The translations under genes and the position numbers were made by a program. A DNA stretch of 64,000 bases. Origin: Patagioenas fasciata (taxonomy: Eukaryota; Chordata; Aves; Columbiformes; Columbidae). Positions 12,225 through 25,900 of the stretch are shown here, piece by piece; position 1 is the first letter of the stretch; the number at the start of each line of letters is the position of its first letter. The stretch covers positions 54,382,398-54,446,397 of the forward strand of contig NC_092521.1 of assembly GCF_037038585.1 (NCBI RefSeq), written 5' to 3'. The notes beneath the pieces are model-generated. The model was given only the letters and a program-made list of their open reading frames with translations. It made no database searches and had not been told where the DNA came from.

Positions 12225-15200
12225 CTCTTATTTTGCTTTTTTTTCTCTTTGACATCAGCTTATGTGCGTCTTCAGCATTTCTTGACAGCACTATTGTTAG
12301 AACGCCACTTCATCTAAATCTGTTAATTGCCATACTCAGATCTTCCAAGTGATTTTTGTGAGGGTTTGCTTTTGTCCTGTGGGAAACATAAAGGTTAGAA
12401 AGTAGAAACAGAAACTTGGTGTCACCAGGGGAGGCAGAAAAAAAACCAGAATGGTGGCATGAAAATGAATATGAAATTGTGCTAAAAACAGGCAGACAGG
12501 ACTACACAGGAAGACTCAAAGGAAGATGCAATAGTAATTTAAAACAAAGATGGCCTCAGGCATATGCATTGAAAGAGGTATTAATCAAATTCTGTTCTGA
12601 AAAGAAATGGAGAGTTAAAAACAGGTGAGAGAAAAAAGGAGAGGTATCCCAAAACAAAGGGCCTAAATGATATTATATTTAATGTACTTTGAGCACTGCA
12701 TGCAGCTGGACCTAATTCCGTAGCAACAACCCTTGCGTTCTGTTGAACTATAAACTTTCTCTGGTAATGGAGCCATTCCTTTACCACTTCAGCCACACAA
12801 ATACTCACTAGCCTAAAATTTATCAATTATTCTTTTTTAATGTTTTTATCTAGGCATGTTAAGGGCTCCCTTGGTGTACTGATCTCCATCTCCCTGGGAA
12901 TCATTTCCTGCAGCCCTAGCTCCAAAAGATGGAGATCCTGATAACCATTGACACGTAAAAGTGGCCAAAACAAAAATCCAACTTTGTAAAATCACTTGTA
13001 AAATCATCACAGGATGACTTCTGCATTAGGCTCATAATTTAGTATAACTGTCCAGAATGTTCAAAAACATTGCAGACGGACGTGCAGGTGTTTCACATCC
13101 ATTTCAATTTAGTTTTTTAAAGCAGCTGTACTGTATTTTTGCATTTGTGTAAAATCCCTTTAATAGTTGTTCTTTGCCTGAGTCCCGGCACTTGGATCGT
13201 CTTGTGCTGGATTGAGTTCATCGTCCCAGATAAAGGAGGTTCTTGCTGATTCCTTTTCAAGCTGGCTCTTGTCCAGTGGTCTTGGCACACACTGCTAAAA
13301 ATTTTCTGGACCGTTTCATTAATGCTTAATACTGTTTCTCAAGTTGGAGCGAAGACACATAGTTTATCAGTCATCTTGGCTCGCAGTGCAAGCTATACAT
13401 TCTTTTTCTCAATCATGCCACTGGAAATTATCTTCCTATTCCAAATTTCATTCATTACTCTCCCCACTTGGATTTTGTGGAAGCGATTGTCAGTATATGT
13501 TGTTCATTCTTCTTGGTGGATAGAAAAAGTTCAAATGTATGTTATTTTCTGTGATGACCATAGATTTGAAGATTTATTTATGTTTTTGTTTTCCCAGAGC
13601 CAAGGATCCAGACAAAGTATGGATTGGTATTTTTATGGAGGGAAAATGATATCTGTGTAATTTTATTTATCAGATGTCATACGAGTTGTTTCTTATTTGT
13701 CTTCCTGCCTTTCTATCAGAAAGCTAAAATAATGTTCTGATGATCAAGTAAAAATATATTAGATTTTGAAATAAATTGTATTTGGGAGTTTTGTTTCTGC
13801 CCTTAAAGGAAGTGAAATACGCTTTGGGAGTCTTGGGTCAGAAGATGAATGAGTTAGTCTGAGGAGGGTTGTGGATATTGGTGCCCTAAAAGGTCAAAAA
13901 CCCCTTTGAGAGGGAGAGGAATGCTCATATTTTTGCAAACGAGAAGCAGTGTGTCTAAGGGCATGATTCAGTCAAGTGGTATCTAATTTTTCCTTGTAAT
14001 TTCATTTAGACGTTTTTTTTCCCGTTCTTGTTCAAATCATCATCTTAATGATTTTAATTAGTTTTCAGTCACCCTTAGCCAGAGAGTTATGTGATACTCT
14101 TAAAAAATGATTTCAAGTAGTTTGTCTGCAGTTTTAGAGCTACATATTTTAGAAAAAAATAACTTCAGATGATAATGAATAGAACATCTCAGATTAATGG
14201 TTTGTGGGGAATTCTTGGCTTGAAAGCAAAATGCTTTGTACAACAATGTTGTAATACTTGACTGAAACAAGAACTCTCAGTTCAGTAGTCCCTTGTCAGA
14301 AGAAAAAATTAATGCATATAACATTCCTAATTTCAGGCAATATGCTCCAGTGAGTGGATTGATGTCAATATATAATATTTTGCATAATTTGGTGCCAGTC
14401 ACGGGGAAGCACACTAGTTATGGCATTTGATTTATTTTAATCCACATGAGACTGGTGAGAGCATAACTGTACTTCAGATGAATAAGTATATTAGCTTGAT
14501 ATGTTATTTCAGTGGGACAAAAGACATGTCGTATAAAATTTATGCATATGTGTGTACACCTTAATGTACACGCTATATATTTACATGTTAGTGAACGGTA
14601 ATAGTTCTTTGTGAGATCTAGTTTTACGTGCAAATTGGTAAGTTGCTTGAAAGATAATAATAAAAAGTTTCTAAAAGTGTTTCTTACAGTGGGCTTTAAT
14701 CCTTGTTGGATTTTTATTGTTGTAGAAAAATACGAAGTTATTGCTACTAAAGTAACTAGGGTGATGGTGTGCTATTTTTCTTTATAAATATAAGCATTAC
14801 CTTTGAAGAGTCAGTAGTAATCTGAAATTGCACTAAACAGACCCATGAAGCAATGACATGTATACATTTTTGTATACATTTATATGGATTAAATGAGAGT
14901 GATTAATCCACTGCTTTTCTGTTTCAAGTGTCCTGTGAGTCAAATGGAGTAAGTGATGTAGGCAGAGTGGCTCTTCCCTCTTCTCAGCCTCTGTCTTTCT
15001 CTTGTCTTTCCGTTCCAAGAATGTATGTTTATAATAGTGTTCGAAACTATAATTACAGAAAGTCATTATTAATGCCATCTTGCATTGTCCTAGAGAACAG
15101 ATACAGCAGTTTGATATTAATGTGTTTATATAATACACATTTATGATGATAGCTAACTATAAACCCTCTAGCTGTAGTCCAATAAAAATGTCTTTGGAAA

Positions 15201-15227
15201 AGCATGCCCAAACAGTAGATATACCGT
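12219..15227 (+). other. PTPRM: PTPRM intron 2, first 3 kb
   Basis: Start of the 40,101-bp intron 2. Mostly AT-rich with no recognised repeat. A locally less AT-rich stretch at about 13140-13560 contains weak minus-strand coding-like frames interrupted by stops. It could be a decayed insertion but I cannot name a source. Confidence 0.75.
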
Positions 15228-16313
15228 ATTGGCAAGGTGCTGGGAATGGGGCCTACAGTGGTGGCTCCTCTGAGAAGAGACCAGGGGCTGCCCCATGTTG
15301 CATGTATCCAGTCCCAGCTGGCTCCAGTGGACCCACCACAGGGCACAGCTGAGCCCCTTAGTGATGCTGGTGGAATCTCTGGGATAACATGTTTGAGAGA
15401 GGGTAAAAACTGCTGGACAACAGCTGTGAGAGGGAGGAGTGAGAAAAATGTAGAGAAAAAGCCCTGCAGACACCAAGGTCAGAGAAGAAGGAGGGGCAGG
15501 AGCTGCTCCAGGCACTGGAACAGAGATTCCTCTACAGCCCTTGGAAACAACCATGGTTGTCCCCCTGCAACCCGTGGAGCTCCACGCTGGAGCAGATCTC
15601 TACCTGCAGCCCGTGGAGGACCCCATGGCACAGCAGATGGACATTGCCTGAAGGAAGCTGCAGCTAACGGAGAGCCCATGTTGGAGTAGGTTCCTGGCAG
15701 GACCTGTGGACCCATGGAGAGGAACCTACACAGGAGCAGGTTGTCTGGCAGGACCTGCAGGGTACTGGCACAGGAACAGTGCATTCCTCAAGGATTGTAT
15801 CCTGTGGAAAGGACTCGTGCAGGAACAGTTCCTGAAGAACCCGTGTGGGAGAGACCCATGTTGGAGCAGTTTGTGATGGACTGTTTGCCATGGGAGGGAC
15901 CACACACTGGAGCAGGGGAAAAGTATGAGGAAAGAGCAGCAGAGATTAAGTGTTATGGGCTGACCACAGCCCCTATTCCCCATCCCCCTGTGCCACTTGG
16001 GGTGTAGAGTGTGGAAGGGTTGGGAACAAAGGAGTGAAGTTGAACCTGGAAAGAACAGGTGGGCTGAGGGGACATTGTGTTTAGTTTTGTCTTTGTTCCT
16101 CATTATTCTAATCTGGTTTTAGCTGGCAATAAATCAAATTAATTTTATTCGAGTCGAGTCTGGTTTGCCCATGACAGTAATTGGTGAGTGATGTCCCTGT
16201 CTTTGTCTTGACCCTGGAGATATTTTGTCTCATTTTCTTCCTCTGTCCTGTGGAGAAGGGGGACTGAGAGAGCAGCTGTGTGGGTGTCTGGCAGCCAGCC
16301 AAGGTCAACCCAA
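15228..16313 (+). mobile_element. ERV-type LTR-like element, + orientation (copy A)
   Basis: A roughly 1.1-kb GC-rich island in AT-rich intron that is clearly related, in reverse complement, to 51016-51971. It shows internal short repeated motifs of the type ggagcag...cccatgg at 15600-15900, then an AATAAA polyadenylation signal at 16128-16133, then gacagtaattggtgagtgat at about 16172-16191, which is also found in copy B. This matches a long LTR (U3 with tandem units, R, U5) widespread in birds, and I infer a solitary LTR. I recognise no gag, pol or env coding sequence next to it. The termini are degraded and no clean target-site duplication is visible. Family name not assigned. Open frames inside it are chance frames of the tandem units. 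Confidence 0.75.
16128..16133 (+). promoter_or_regulatory. AATAAA polyadenylation signal inside LTR copy A
   Basis: An AATAAA hexamer within the LTR, in sense orientation to PTPRM, 3.9 kb after exon 2. In an intact LTR this marks the R/U5 boundary. Whether it is used on the PTPRM transcript cannot be told from sequence. Confidence 0.5.
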
Positions 16314-19300
16314 TAGTTAAGACATTCCCAGTCCAATTAATCAGTTGGATGAGATATTTTTTATGGCATTTTTGATCAGTGTGAACAGTAGCACTATTCT
16401 GATCTTGCCTACGTCACGTTGACAGCATCTTCAGTTTCGGCTTTCTTTTAGAAAGCAGCACATTTAGAACGTAATAATTTATGCCAAATTCTTGCAGACT
16501 TAGGCCCCACAGGTATCTACAAACTACTACTTTGCATTTGGAATGTAGTTACAAAGATATTTTTCCAAACTAACAACCTTGACGACTTTTTTTTAAATTT
16601 CAGTATGCATCAAATATGAGCTACTTATTGTGATTCTTTGTCTGTTGCTTTCTTAGATGTCTCATATTAGCTTAAATGTTGTTATACCAGTTTTACTTTC
16701 TGCTACACCTGATAGCAGTCTTCATCATCTAGTTGGTAAATTTTCAGAGAGAAATCTTTATGCATTCCTTCATGTTGCCTCACTCCGTTGGAAGGTGCTC
16801 CCTCTAAACACATGTGCCCATCTCATTGTTTTTAAACCTTTCTTTTGTCATTGTGTCTGTTTAAAAAAAAAAAAAAAAAAGAAGCTGTGTCTAAATCCCT
16901 TTGCACTGTTCTGATCAGTACTGTTTGCTTACTTCATTTGTTTGTTCCATTTTTTTTTTATTTTGTGTTTACCCAGCAGTCTTGTTTAGTCCTCCAAGGT
17001 CCTGTGATAATGTGAATAAACATAAACAGTCTTCTGGTACTTTTCTTCCTGCATTTCTAATCTGATTTTTGCTTGATCTCCCAGATAATGATTTATTTTT
17101 CTGTCTCATGCCTGCTCTACTCTTACTCCATAGTCCCATTTATGCTCGTGTCCAATCTGACTCATGGTGGCCTGTCAGCATTTTGGCATTGTGGTGTTCC
17201 CACAGAGTTGTCTGGTACTTTATGTTAAAACTCAAAACTTTTGCTTATTCTGTGAAGTGTCTATAAGGAAGGAATGCAGGCTGAGTGTGTGAGACAGCAG
17301 TAGCAAAACCATCTCTCTGACACCGGGGAGTGTTTCCTAGAAGGGAAGAACAGAAGAACTGAGAGCAACAGAGGGGTTGGTTGGATTAAAGGCAGCGGGG
17401 GTGGGTTACAAGCTGAAGGATTAATATGTATATAGACAAATGTGTGGAAACATAAACGTGTGTGTATGGATTCCAGTTTATCGATGGAGAGCAGGCATAC
17501 AGACAACAGTGAAGAGAATGCAGGGTCAGAGCTCTGAAGCAGTGAGGTAGGTAAGATCAAGGGGTAGTCTGAGGAATGAGTAGAGTAAGATTTGAGAAAA
17601 ACTCAGGTGAGTAAAAGAAAAAAAACCCAACCAACCAAAACACAGAGAGATATGCAAACTTCAAAAAAAAAAGAATTTTTTAGATACTTGAGTGCATTTT
17701 ATTAGTTTCTATACTGCTACAGTAAATCTTGTCACTGACAGTGGTGCAGTTAGAATTTTACAGATTACTGGAAGAAATGCAAATAGTGTCAAGAGTCCGC
17801 TGTATTTGTCGTTTGCTGGATGTCATTTCTATTCATGTCCATGTATTTTGCTACAAAACACTGTGTTCAGTTTTGTAACATCTTTCTACAGTATTTCACA
17901 GGTCCAGTTGATTTCTAAAAGACAAGAGAATCATTTTTGTTCTGTGTAGCAATTGGTTTGATATCACTGAAGGGATGTCTCTGCATTTGCAATGAGTCAG
18001 TAGCATCAGCCTTTAATTCATTTTAGAATAGTACAAAATGAATTATATATCAAATCTTCATAAGCTGCTATTCAGTGCATTGAAAGGATGTATTCAGCAA
18101 TGAAGACTTCTCTGTTTAATATAGTGCTGGTCAAAAGCCGGGATGAGGAATTCTGTTTGTCCTATTGGAGGTGATAATATATGATTTTCATGGCTATATG
18201 TAATTTTTTGAATGGCTAGCTATGGTTATTTGTATCCTGAATACCTAGTGTTGCTTAATGTTTGGCATTGTCTATGCAGTGTCTGCAGAAAATGTGTATA
18301 GTGCTTGTATTAAATTATTGTTTAAAATGGCCTTTTGACACCTCATTAGCAGACGTGCATAGCTAGGCAGATATTCCATAAACCAAGACACTGACTTAAA
18401 GGAGTATTTAATGTTATAGAATGTGAAGTAGTTCTGTTAAAAATGTACATTGCTGTTTAATTGTGTGTAGAAGAGTTGTGATCCCTTTTAAAAAGACAGA
18501 TAAAGTGATCAGTTGGCAAGTCTATATTAAAGCAAACTGCGATGTCTTACATATAAGGTTATAGTAGTTTGACTTTCCATTGTGATGTGTATTTTATCAT
18601 TAAGTATACTTTAGCACTGCATTGTGTTCGTGTTCTGTGTTATCAGGGATGTTTTTCTTCTGTTTACATTCATATAGAAGAGAATTAAATATGTTTCTTA
18701 TTCAATGCTATTTTCAGTGAATTTTCTAGACCTGGAGCTCTAGAGTGTTTAGCATTTTATTGCACATCCAGGTAATAGGTGCAGGCATTAAGGACATACC
18801 TCTTTTGCAAGCAGCTCCAGGTTGTTTTGACGCATCCAAGCCAGTTTCCAATTAACCGCTTAAGCTAATAGCAGTTGCTGGTAATTCGGAGCAACACGGA
18901 GGTCACTGTGAGCAAACTGCCTGAGCGCAGACCCAGCTCGCTTTGTGCTGCTGTGGCTACAGCTCAAGCACTAAAGGGGTCATAGCTGCTTTAACAACGT
19001 ACCTCAAGACTTTGTGAGTAGTGCACTTGATGGATTTGTTCAGCAACCAAAACAATGCCACCAGCTGCATCTGAAGCATTACTTATTGTGATAACGTACA
19101 GGAATCTTAGTCATTTTCGTATCTTCTGACCTGACTTACAGGTTCCAGCACCTGGCACAAATACCGCGTTTATTAGAAATACTGAGCATCCAGTATTCTT
19201 GCAAAGGAAGTAGAAGATTAATCATCAGCAGAATCTCTCATTCTGAATCACTGATGGACAATGTTCCTAGCTTGCTTAATAGGCAACTAGACAAGATATT

Positions 19301-22300
19301 TGAATGTATTTTGCCAACATGCCTAATAGCTTTCAGTCAAAATGGTGGCATTAATATGCTAATGATTTATTTAATCCTCTGTTGTATATGTTCTCTACAT
19401 ATAATTTTTATTTTACATTTTTTTCTTCTTTTGCAGAACAAGGTATTTTTAATATAAACAGTGTGGTTCATGAGGTAATGTGTGACATAGAAGAGTTTCA
19501 AAATTTTCATTTGAACCAACAGTCTGTCTTTTTAGTATTTGTAGCTTACCAGGAGGAGGAGAACAGTTGTCCTGTTTTCTTATATATTCTAGCAGCCCTC
19601 TGATGTTTGAATGCAAAATTGCACAATAAGCTGCAACTTCTGGAAGTGAGTGGGAGACGCTATGTTAGAATCCACCAGTAGTTGACAAAGATTTGTTAAA
19701 GGTGTTTCACTGGAAAATGATGATATGCCAAATTATGACTTTTTTGATGTTTGAGGAACTCTCCTCTTCCACAGAAGTCCGATAGAGGCTGTGTGAAAGA
19801 TGTGGGAATTCACTTCTCATTAAAGCAGAGTGTTCTCAGAGCAACCTGGAAGGTGGAGTTGACTGCTGAGGGTATTTCTGTGCGTTGTAACACCACATAG
19901 TACCACACAGTGCTGAGCAAGCCCTCTAGCCTAACTCATTTACCTTGCTGTGATTACACCTTTCCTGCTGCGGTTATATATAACATCTATCATAATATAT
20001 GCTGAGAAACGGCTAACATAATAAGCTAGACACTGGAGCTGAGTTTGAAATGGATTTCTTGACAACAAAAATGCTCAGGATTGCAAAGTTTTGCTGTTAC
20101 ATGTGGGAAACCGAGTCTCCTTCCCATCTTCCACCCATAGTGCCAGATGCTATCCTGCTGGTTAAGTGCATCAGAGTCTTGTTTCAGATTTCCTTGCTCA
20201 ATTAGAAATACACTGAGTAACTGGGCCTTTGTTTATGTGTTTGTTTTCCCTCCCTGAAGTGTTCCTAAGGAGTTCCTTCAGATGAGGTAAGAGAATCCCA
20301 ACAGGAGAGAGGGAAGGTGAGGTAGGAGAATCCCAGCAGGAAGGATGGAAAGTGCTTCATGTTGTAAAGCCAGTAAATAATGATTGAAGTATTTTACTGG
20401 GGACTCAGAACAGCTGCCTTTGCAATACCTTATGTTGAACAGGCATTTTTTCAACTGGAATACTGGTGTGGAAAAGAAAAAATCAGTTATTTCCGGTGGA
20501 GGCTCTTGGTTGACAAAAAAAACCACACAGGAGTTTTCTTTCCTGGGGATAAGCCTGAGTCAGGTAAATGTACCTCAGGAAGCTTTAATCTGGGTAGTTT
20601 GGAACCCCATAGTAAGATAAATTAAATGAGCACATGTTTGAACATAGGGTTCCCTAGGTACTCAGCCAGTGCTGAAGACCGTGTTACTGTACTTTCCCTG
20701 CCATGGGTACCTTACTGAAACCAATGCAGTCTCTGCTCTAGTTTCAGCAAACTTGTACTAAGTAGCAATACAACTTCTGTGCTCATTTGCCTGGCTATTT
20801 TCTTCCATTGGAGAATGAAAATACTTAGCCAGTTAGAGAAAAGCTGTGGACAGTAAAAAGGCTGTGAAGGCTGTAAATACACAGTGAGTCTGAAGATGCT
20901 TCTCTAGGAGCTGCACTCATTGCAAGATCAGGAGGAAGGGAAATAATCGGAGTATTCCTAAATAAACTTTTTCTTGTTTAGTAATTAATTTACTGGGAAA
21001 AAAGCCTCTTAATTTCATGCAGTCTTCAGGGCTTTTCTTTTAGTCTTGTGCTTATCCCATTAGATTTCTTCTCATCCATCCTGCCCTTTCAAAACTAATA
21101 AAGAGCGGATCAAAACCCTTCCTTGCATGCACAGGCTTTAAAGTGTGTAACTTGACTGCCTCCATTTCAGAGCTTAAGTCAGTTATTTCCTGAGTTAGAA
21201 GTTTGTCTTTTAAGACAGATCTTCCATATGACAAGATCATAGTCATAGTCACAGTTAAAATGCCAGTGAGCTGGAGGTGGACTCCATCACTCCTCTTTAG
21301 GAGTGCAAGTGTTATGATTCCTCAGGGAGTCATTTTCTTGGCATATTATTTTAAGGCTTTTTGCTGAAATTAAAGAGGGAGTTCTTGTCTCTATTAGATT
21401 TATGAGAGATTTTTTCATCCCTTCTTATAGCACTTAATTTGTTGGCAGGCATTGATGACTGATAGTATGTTGTTAGCAGCTCGATCTGTGCTATATTGAG
21501 AACGGCCAAAAAGTCATTGATTTGAGTGATTTGAGGCAGAGGTCATTAAATGCTGCATCAGAAAGCTATTTGGCAAACCTGTCATTCACGGAGTACGTGT
21601 TCTTTGGGTTGAATTTGAAATTACTCTGAAGTACAAGACAGTGACAAAAAAAGGTTCTTCCTCATTAGTATCAAAAACCAGGCCCATATTCAGACCAAAC
21701 CAATATTTTGATAAAAGTTTAAGGACAATATATTTTTAGCATTTCCCTTTATCTTCCTTCTTTTACCAGAGAATTATGTGATTTAAATTACTTCATTAAC
21801 CTTAATCAAGCCTTGTGGTAAATACTCTATGTAATATTTTAAAATCCGATACACAGTAGAATTGTACTGGAAAATGTCTAAAATTTTGCAGAAAGGGAAG
21901 AGTCTTCTCTTAGTGTGTGGGCGTAAACAGCATTTTTTCAGTAAAAGGAATGGGCTCAGCCAAAAATAGCACATATAGGAGACTACGTATAGTCACCTAG
22001 AACTTCTTGCAATGTGGCTTCTAGTGTCTCCAGTTGTCCACACTTTTTGGACTTCTGCTCCCAAGTTAAGGACAGTCATGTGGCAGTATGTCAGGTAGCA
22101 AATGTGGCTGCAGAGCCAGGTTATTACACAAGCAAAATGGATTGTGTTTTTTGTTTTTTATTGTATTTAAGTCCCTTTGTATTTGAAGCAATCAGATTTC
22201 CCAACATATCAGACACAGTCTTAATTCCCTAGTATATGTTTTCAGAACTCGGAGTCGGAGAAGAAGCAATTAAAAGGTTTTCACGAATTCCGTGAGCTGA

Positions 22301-22721
22301 ATTAAAGAACTAAGTACTTTTGTTCTCAGTGTTAAAGCAATATAGTTATTTCGCTCACCAGCTGAAATAATGCATTCTTCATCTAGAAGTCACAACATTT
22401 CTAATCAACTGCATTTCAGTAGCACAAAGGAAAAAAAATACTCTGTGGACCTCATTGAAAATTTAATGATGTACACAGCCATTTAATTATGAGAAAACAG
22501 GTGCAGGTAATTATCCAAGTCATAATGTTGCAGCAGCTAATAACATCAAATATTTGTGATAATTGCATGCAAGCAATTGATCACAGTTCTGTGTTACGTG
22601 ATATAGATTTGAAAAACACTTTTCAATATATACATATTCATCTTAGAACATGGAAGCTACAGATGCACTTTTCTCACCAGTAACTTCATATACTATGATT
22701 TTACATTAAGTTCTAATACAA
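16314..22721 (+). other. PTPRM: PTPRM intron 2, segment between LTR A and CR1
   Basis: AT-rich intron. Contents: an A18 run at 16863-16880, a less AT-rich stretch at 18780-19060 containing the homeodomain-like string ccaattaaccgcttaagctaat at 18847-18868, and an imperfect 35-bp tandem duplication at 20284-20353. No exon, RNA gene or named transposon seen. Confidence 0.75.
20284..20353 (+). repeat. Two-copy imperfect tandem duplication, 35-bp unit
   Basis: The unit starting gaggtaagagaatccca at 20284 is followed directly by gaggtaggagaatccca at 20319. The two copies differ at a handful of positions, so this is an old local duplication. A purine-rich unit with no evident function. Confidence 0.85.
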
Positions 22722-22936
22722 ATTCATAGCATAGTTTGGGTTGAAAAGGACCTTCAAAGGTCATTTAGTCCAACCCCCTGCCATGAGCAGGGACATCTTC
22801 AACTAGATCAGTTTGCTCAGAGCCCCGTCCAGCCTGGCCTGGAATGTCTCCAGGGATGGGGCATCTACCACCCCTCTGGGCAACCTGGGCCAGTGTTTCA
22901 GGGCCCTCATTGTAACAAATTTCTTTTTCGTATCTA
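22722..22936 (-). mobile_element. CR1 LINE 3' fragment (-)
   Basis: A truncated CR1 in antisense orientation to the gene. It begins with a mutated copy of the terminal repeat (attcatagcatag), followed by gtttgggttg, gtccaaccccctgccatgag, cagcctggcctggaatgtct and gggcatctaccacccctctg. It is the same subfamily as the host element at 60632, with more differences from it than expected for a young copy. Non-coding fragment. Confidence 0.92.
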
Positions 22937-25900
22937 GGATTGTATTGTTACTTAAAATGTTACTGTTTCATTTTTCCCCTTGCTTTAGAGGGAGGAATGT
23001 CCTGCCAAATTTGAGTTCCTGATTTCCCCATATTCGTACAGTCTTTACCTCTCTGAAGTGTCACAGTCAACTCTTCTGTAGTTCTGGCTTCTGCTGGAGC
23101 ATGACTGGCCAGAATATACTTCACAGTTCATTGGTTCCTGTTGTGGCATTCAGCTCTTCCCAACACCCCAAACACTTTCAGATCAGAAGGTGAGAGTGAA
23201 ACCTAGATGCAAAAAGGCATGTAGAAACCCAAAATAGGAAAAGATTGAAATTAAGATGCACAAGTTCAAAACAATGATGGTTGAAACTCCTCAACAAAAT
23301 CATGGAGTGGAACATTGTCACCTATTCCTGGAAGCTCCTGAACACTGTGTAAGTCACAACGTAATGAAGGGGAATTCTCGCAATTGACTGATACGTATGC
23401 AGGTGGGCACTGTGGTGCCAACCTGAACTCAGGAGTTAGATGTTCTTAGATTGTCTGTCTCCTGCAGTTGCACAAGAAATGTATCAATCGTAGTGACAAT
23501 GGGATGATCCTTAATGTATTCTCTTACTGCTCACGTGTTGAGAGCCAAAAAGAAAGCAAGCAGGGTAACTGAGAATTTGCTAGAGAGGCTGTTTCTTTTA
23601 CAAAAGACCTGCGTGATCAGACCATTGCTCAAAGGAGTTAGAAATGCTCCTTTCTGAAGCTTTTTTAAATTCTTATCTTGCAGTTGCATGGAAATGGCCC
23701 TGTCCCAAAGCTGGTCATTAGCCCTCCTTTTGCATGTGGGCTATTGTAGAAGAGAAAGCAACATGAGAAATCAATCTTTATAAGAGAAATCAAGATTTGT
23801 CAGGCACTCCTTCCAGAAGGCTCTGGAAGGAAAAGAACAGGTGAAGAGAAGCAGGTCCCTAGTTCCTCTTTTCAGTTAAAAGGATTCAGTGCTAATTACT
23901 GTTTGAGTGGCAGACTGCACTGACCCTATGGTTCTCACATCTTAGTAAAGGGGTCCTACCACTGTACTGCTACTTAAAAGGGTGATCTTGCAATCCTTTA
24001 CAAGTGGTAGCCCAAGAAGGAACTGAAAGGGAGGTCAGACTTTCAGAGGAGGATTCTGGACTCTTCTGTATCCCAAATGGGAAAAGGTGCTTTTCTAGAA
24101 GGTAACAGGGTACCTGAAGAAAGGGCTGTAAAATTTGCTGCTTTCCTTGGAATTTCCTTATGAGATTTCCTTAGTAAGCAGCCACACATAAATGAGATGC
24201 CTTTGAAAGGTCCAGACTGGGTTGATGAGGGTCCTGTTCTGAGGATATCAGTGGGATATTGTGCCCCTGCTCTTCAGCTTGTGCCTGTAGGAACTGATCC
24301 GTCCACAAAGTGCTGTGTGGGACAATGTGAACGTGGTCCCTGAGTTCTGCAAGCTCATAGTGTGCCAACACTACCAATGATTACGTGCCTGAAACAACAA
24401 ATCATCATGTTCTGGAGTAGACTTGGTCAGCAACAGTACCGAGTTCTCTTCATGAGTGCACAAAGCACCATGTGAAATTTAAGACAGCCTGAGACCCTGA
24501 AATCTTGCAGTGGAATAAATTGATGTACCATTTATAAAGAGATACGGTATCTTTCAGCAATAATATTTAGGTGTTATGTGTGCTGTGGTGTTTTTCTTGC
24601 CATGTTTAATTTCAGCATGAAGCACGTTTGTGAAGGCAGAAAGTTGTTTGGAGAAATGTCAATTCAAGCGTTTTACTTACATGACTTGCAAAATGTAAGC
24701 AGCTTTACTGAGTGCACGGCAGATGTTTTTTCCCCCTGCTTTTTAGTGTAGCAATAACAACAATTATGTAATTAGTAAGAAGTTTGTTATTATTTTAGTT
24801 AACAGTGAGGAAAAGGTATATTTTACAAGAGCATATTATAGTGCCTGTTGAATTTAAATTGCCCGTGCTAATTGTTGTATTGTGTCTACATCCAGTTGTA
24901 CTTTTAAGTTAACATAAAGTATTGGAACAGGTCATTTTACCTTCTGTACAACTTTGTAAAAAAGCAAAGTTCATTTAAGAGAGAAGAAAGAAAAAAAGAA
25001 GCCGCCCTTGGAATACACACTTGGATATGGTGTGTATTCACCAGAAAAGGAAATAATTAGAATTTCTACATATATAAAATGGATTTATATTAGATGTAGC
25101 CTTCACAGCTGCATAGCACCAACAGTATGACAATATTTCTCTGCTGCTACATATCTATGTCTATTAACCTTGTCTTGCCTTCCCTTTAGTTTCATCATGC
25201 ACTTCTCCTCCACTTCAAGCTGTATGTATTGGAAATGCCTCCAACTCTTGTTTGACATTCTCTGTAGTATTAAGGTTCAAATTAGACGTATCCTTTTCTA
25301 TCAAGTTATTCTCCTTTATAGGTGGTAGAGGTAACTTTCACTAAAGAGCAGTGATGTTATGACTCAACAGCAAACTGGTCATAAAGTCTCCTCTGAAGTG
25401 GATTGTTTCTGGAATCTGAAATCTGTAACTGTTGTGATCTACTGAAAGATACTTAGCAATGCGTGTGTGAAATTATCCAGACATAAATAAAAAGTTTTGT
25501 GGGTTTGTTTCCCATTAATGAATTTGCTTTTAAAGTGCCAGGGAAGAGCTCATCTGGGATCTTTTATTTACCTATATCACTGTCATTTGAATGAAAATAC
25601 TCTTTTGGAAAAGCTAGTTCTGCACCTGTAATGTGGAAATAAAATTGATATTGCAATGATACTTCAGTGACTAGAGTGCCGCTGTTTATTTCCTGTGTTT
25701 GGCAAATAGAGCCTATCCTGCGTAAGGAAATACAGAAAAGCCTCTGGTATAATCTCAGGTTGTCTAGTTTCTTTCACTGGTGAATTTTATTGATATTGAG
25801 TAGAAAAGAGTTTGAAATTATGTAACCTGAGACCGCTATTTTGTGTGCTAATAGGTGGGCTGCTTTTATGATGAAGCTGTACATTTCCTTTATTTTGTCA

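Noticed and set aside
15168..16103. Several frames of 80-150 codons on both strands
   Set aside because: They lie wholly in LTR copy A. Open length comes from GC-rich tandem units, and no retroviral or host protein motif is present.
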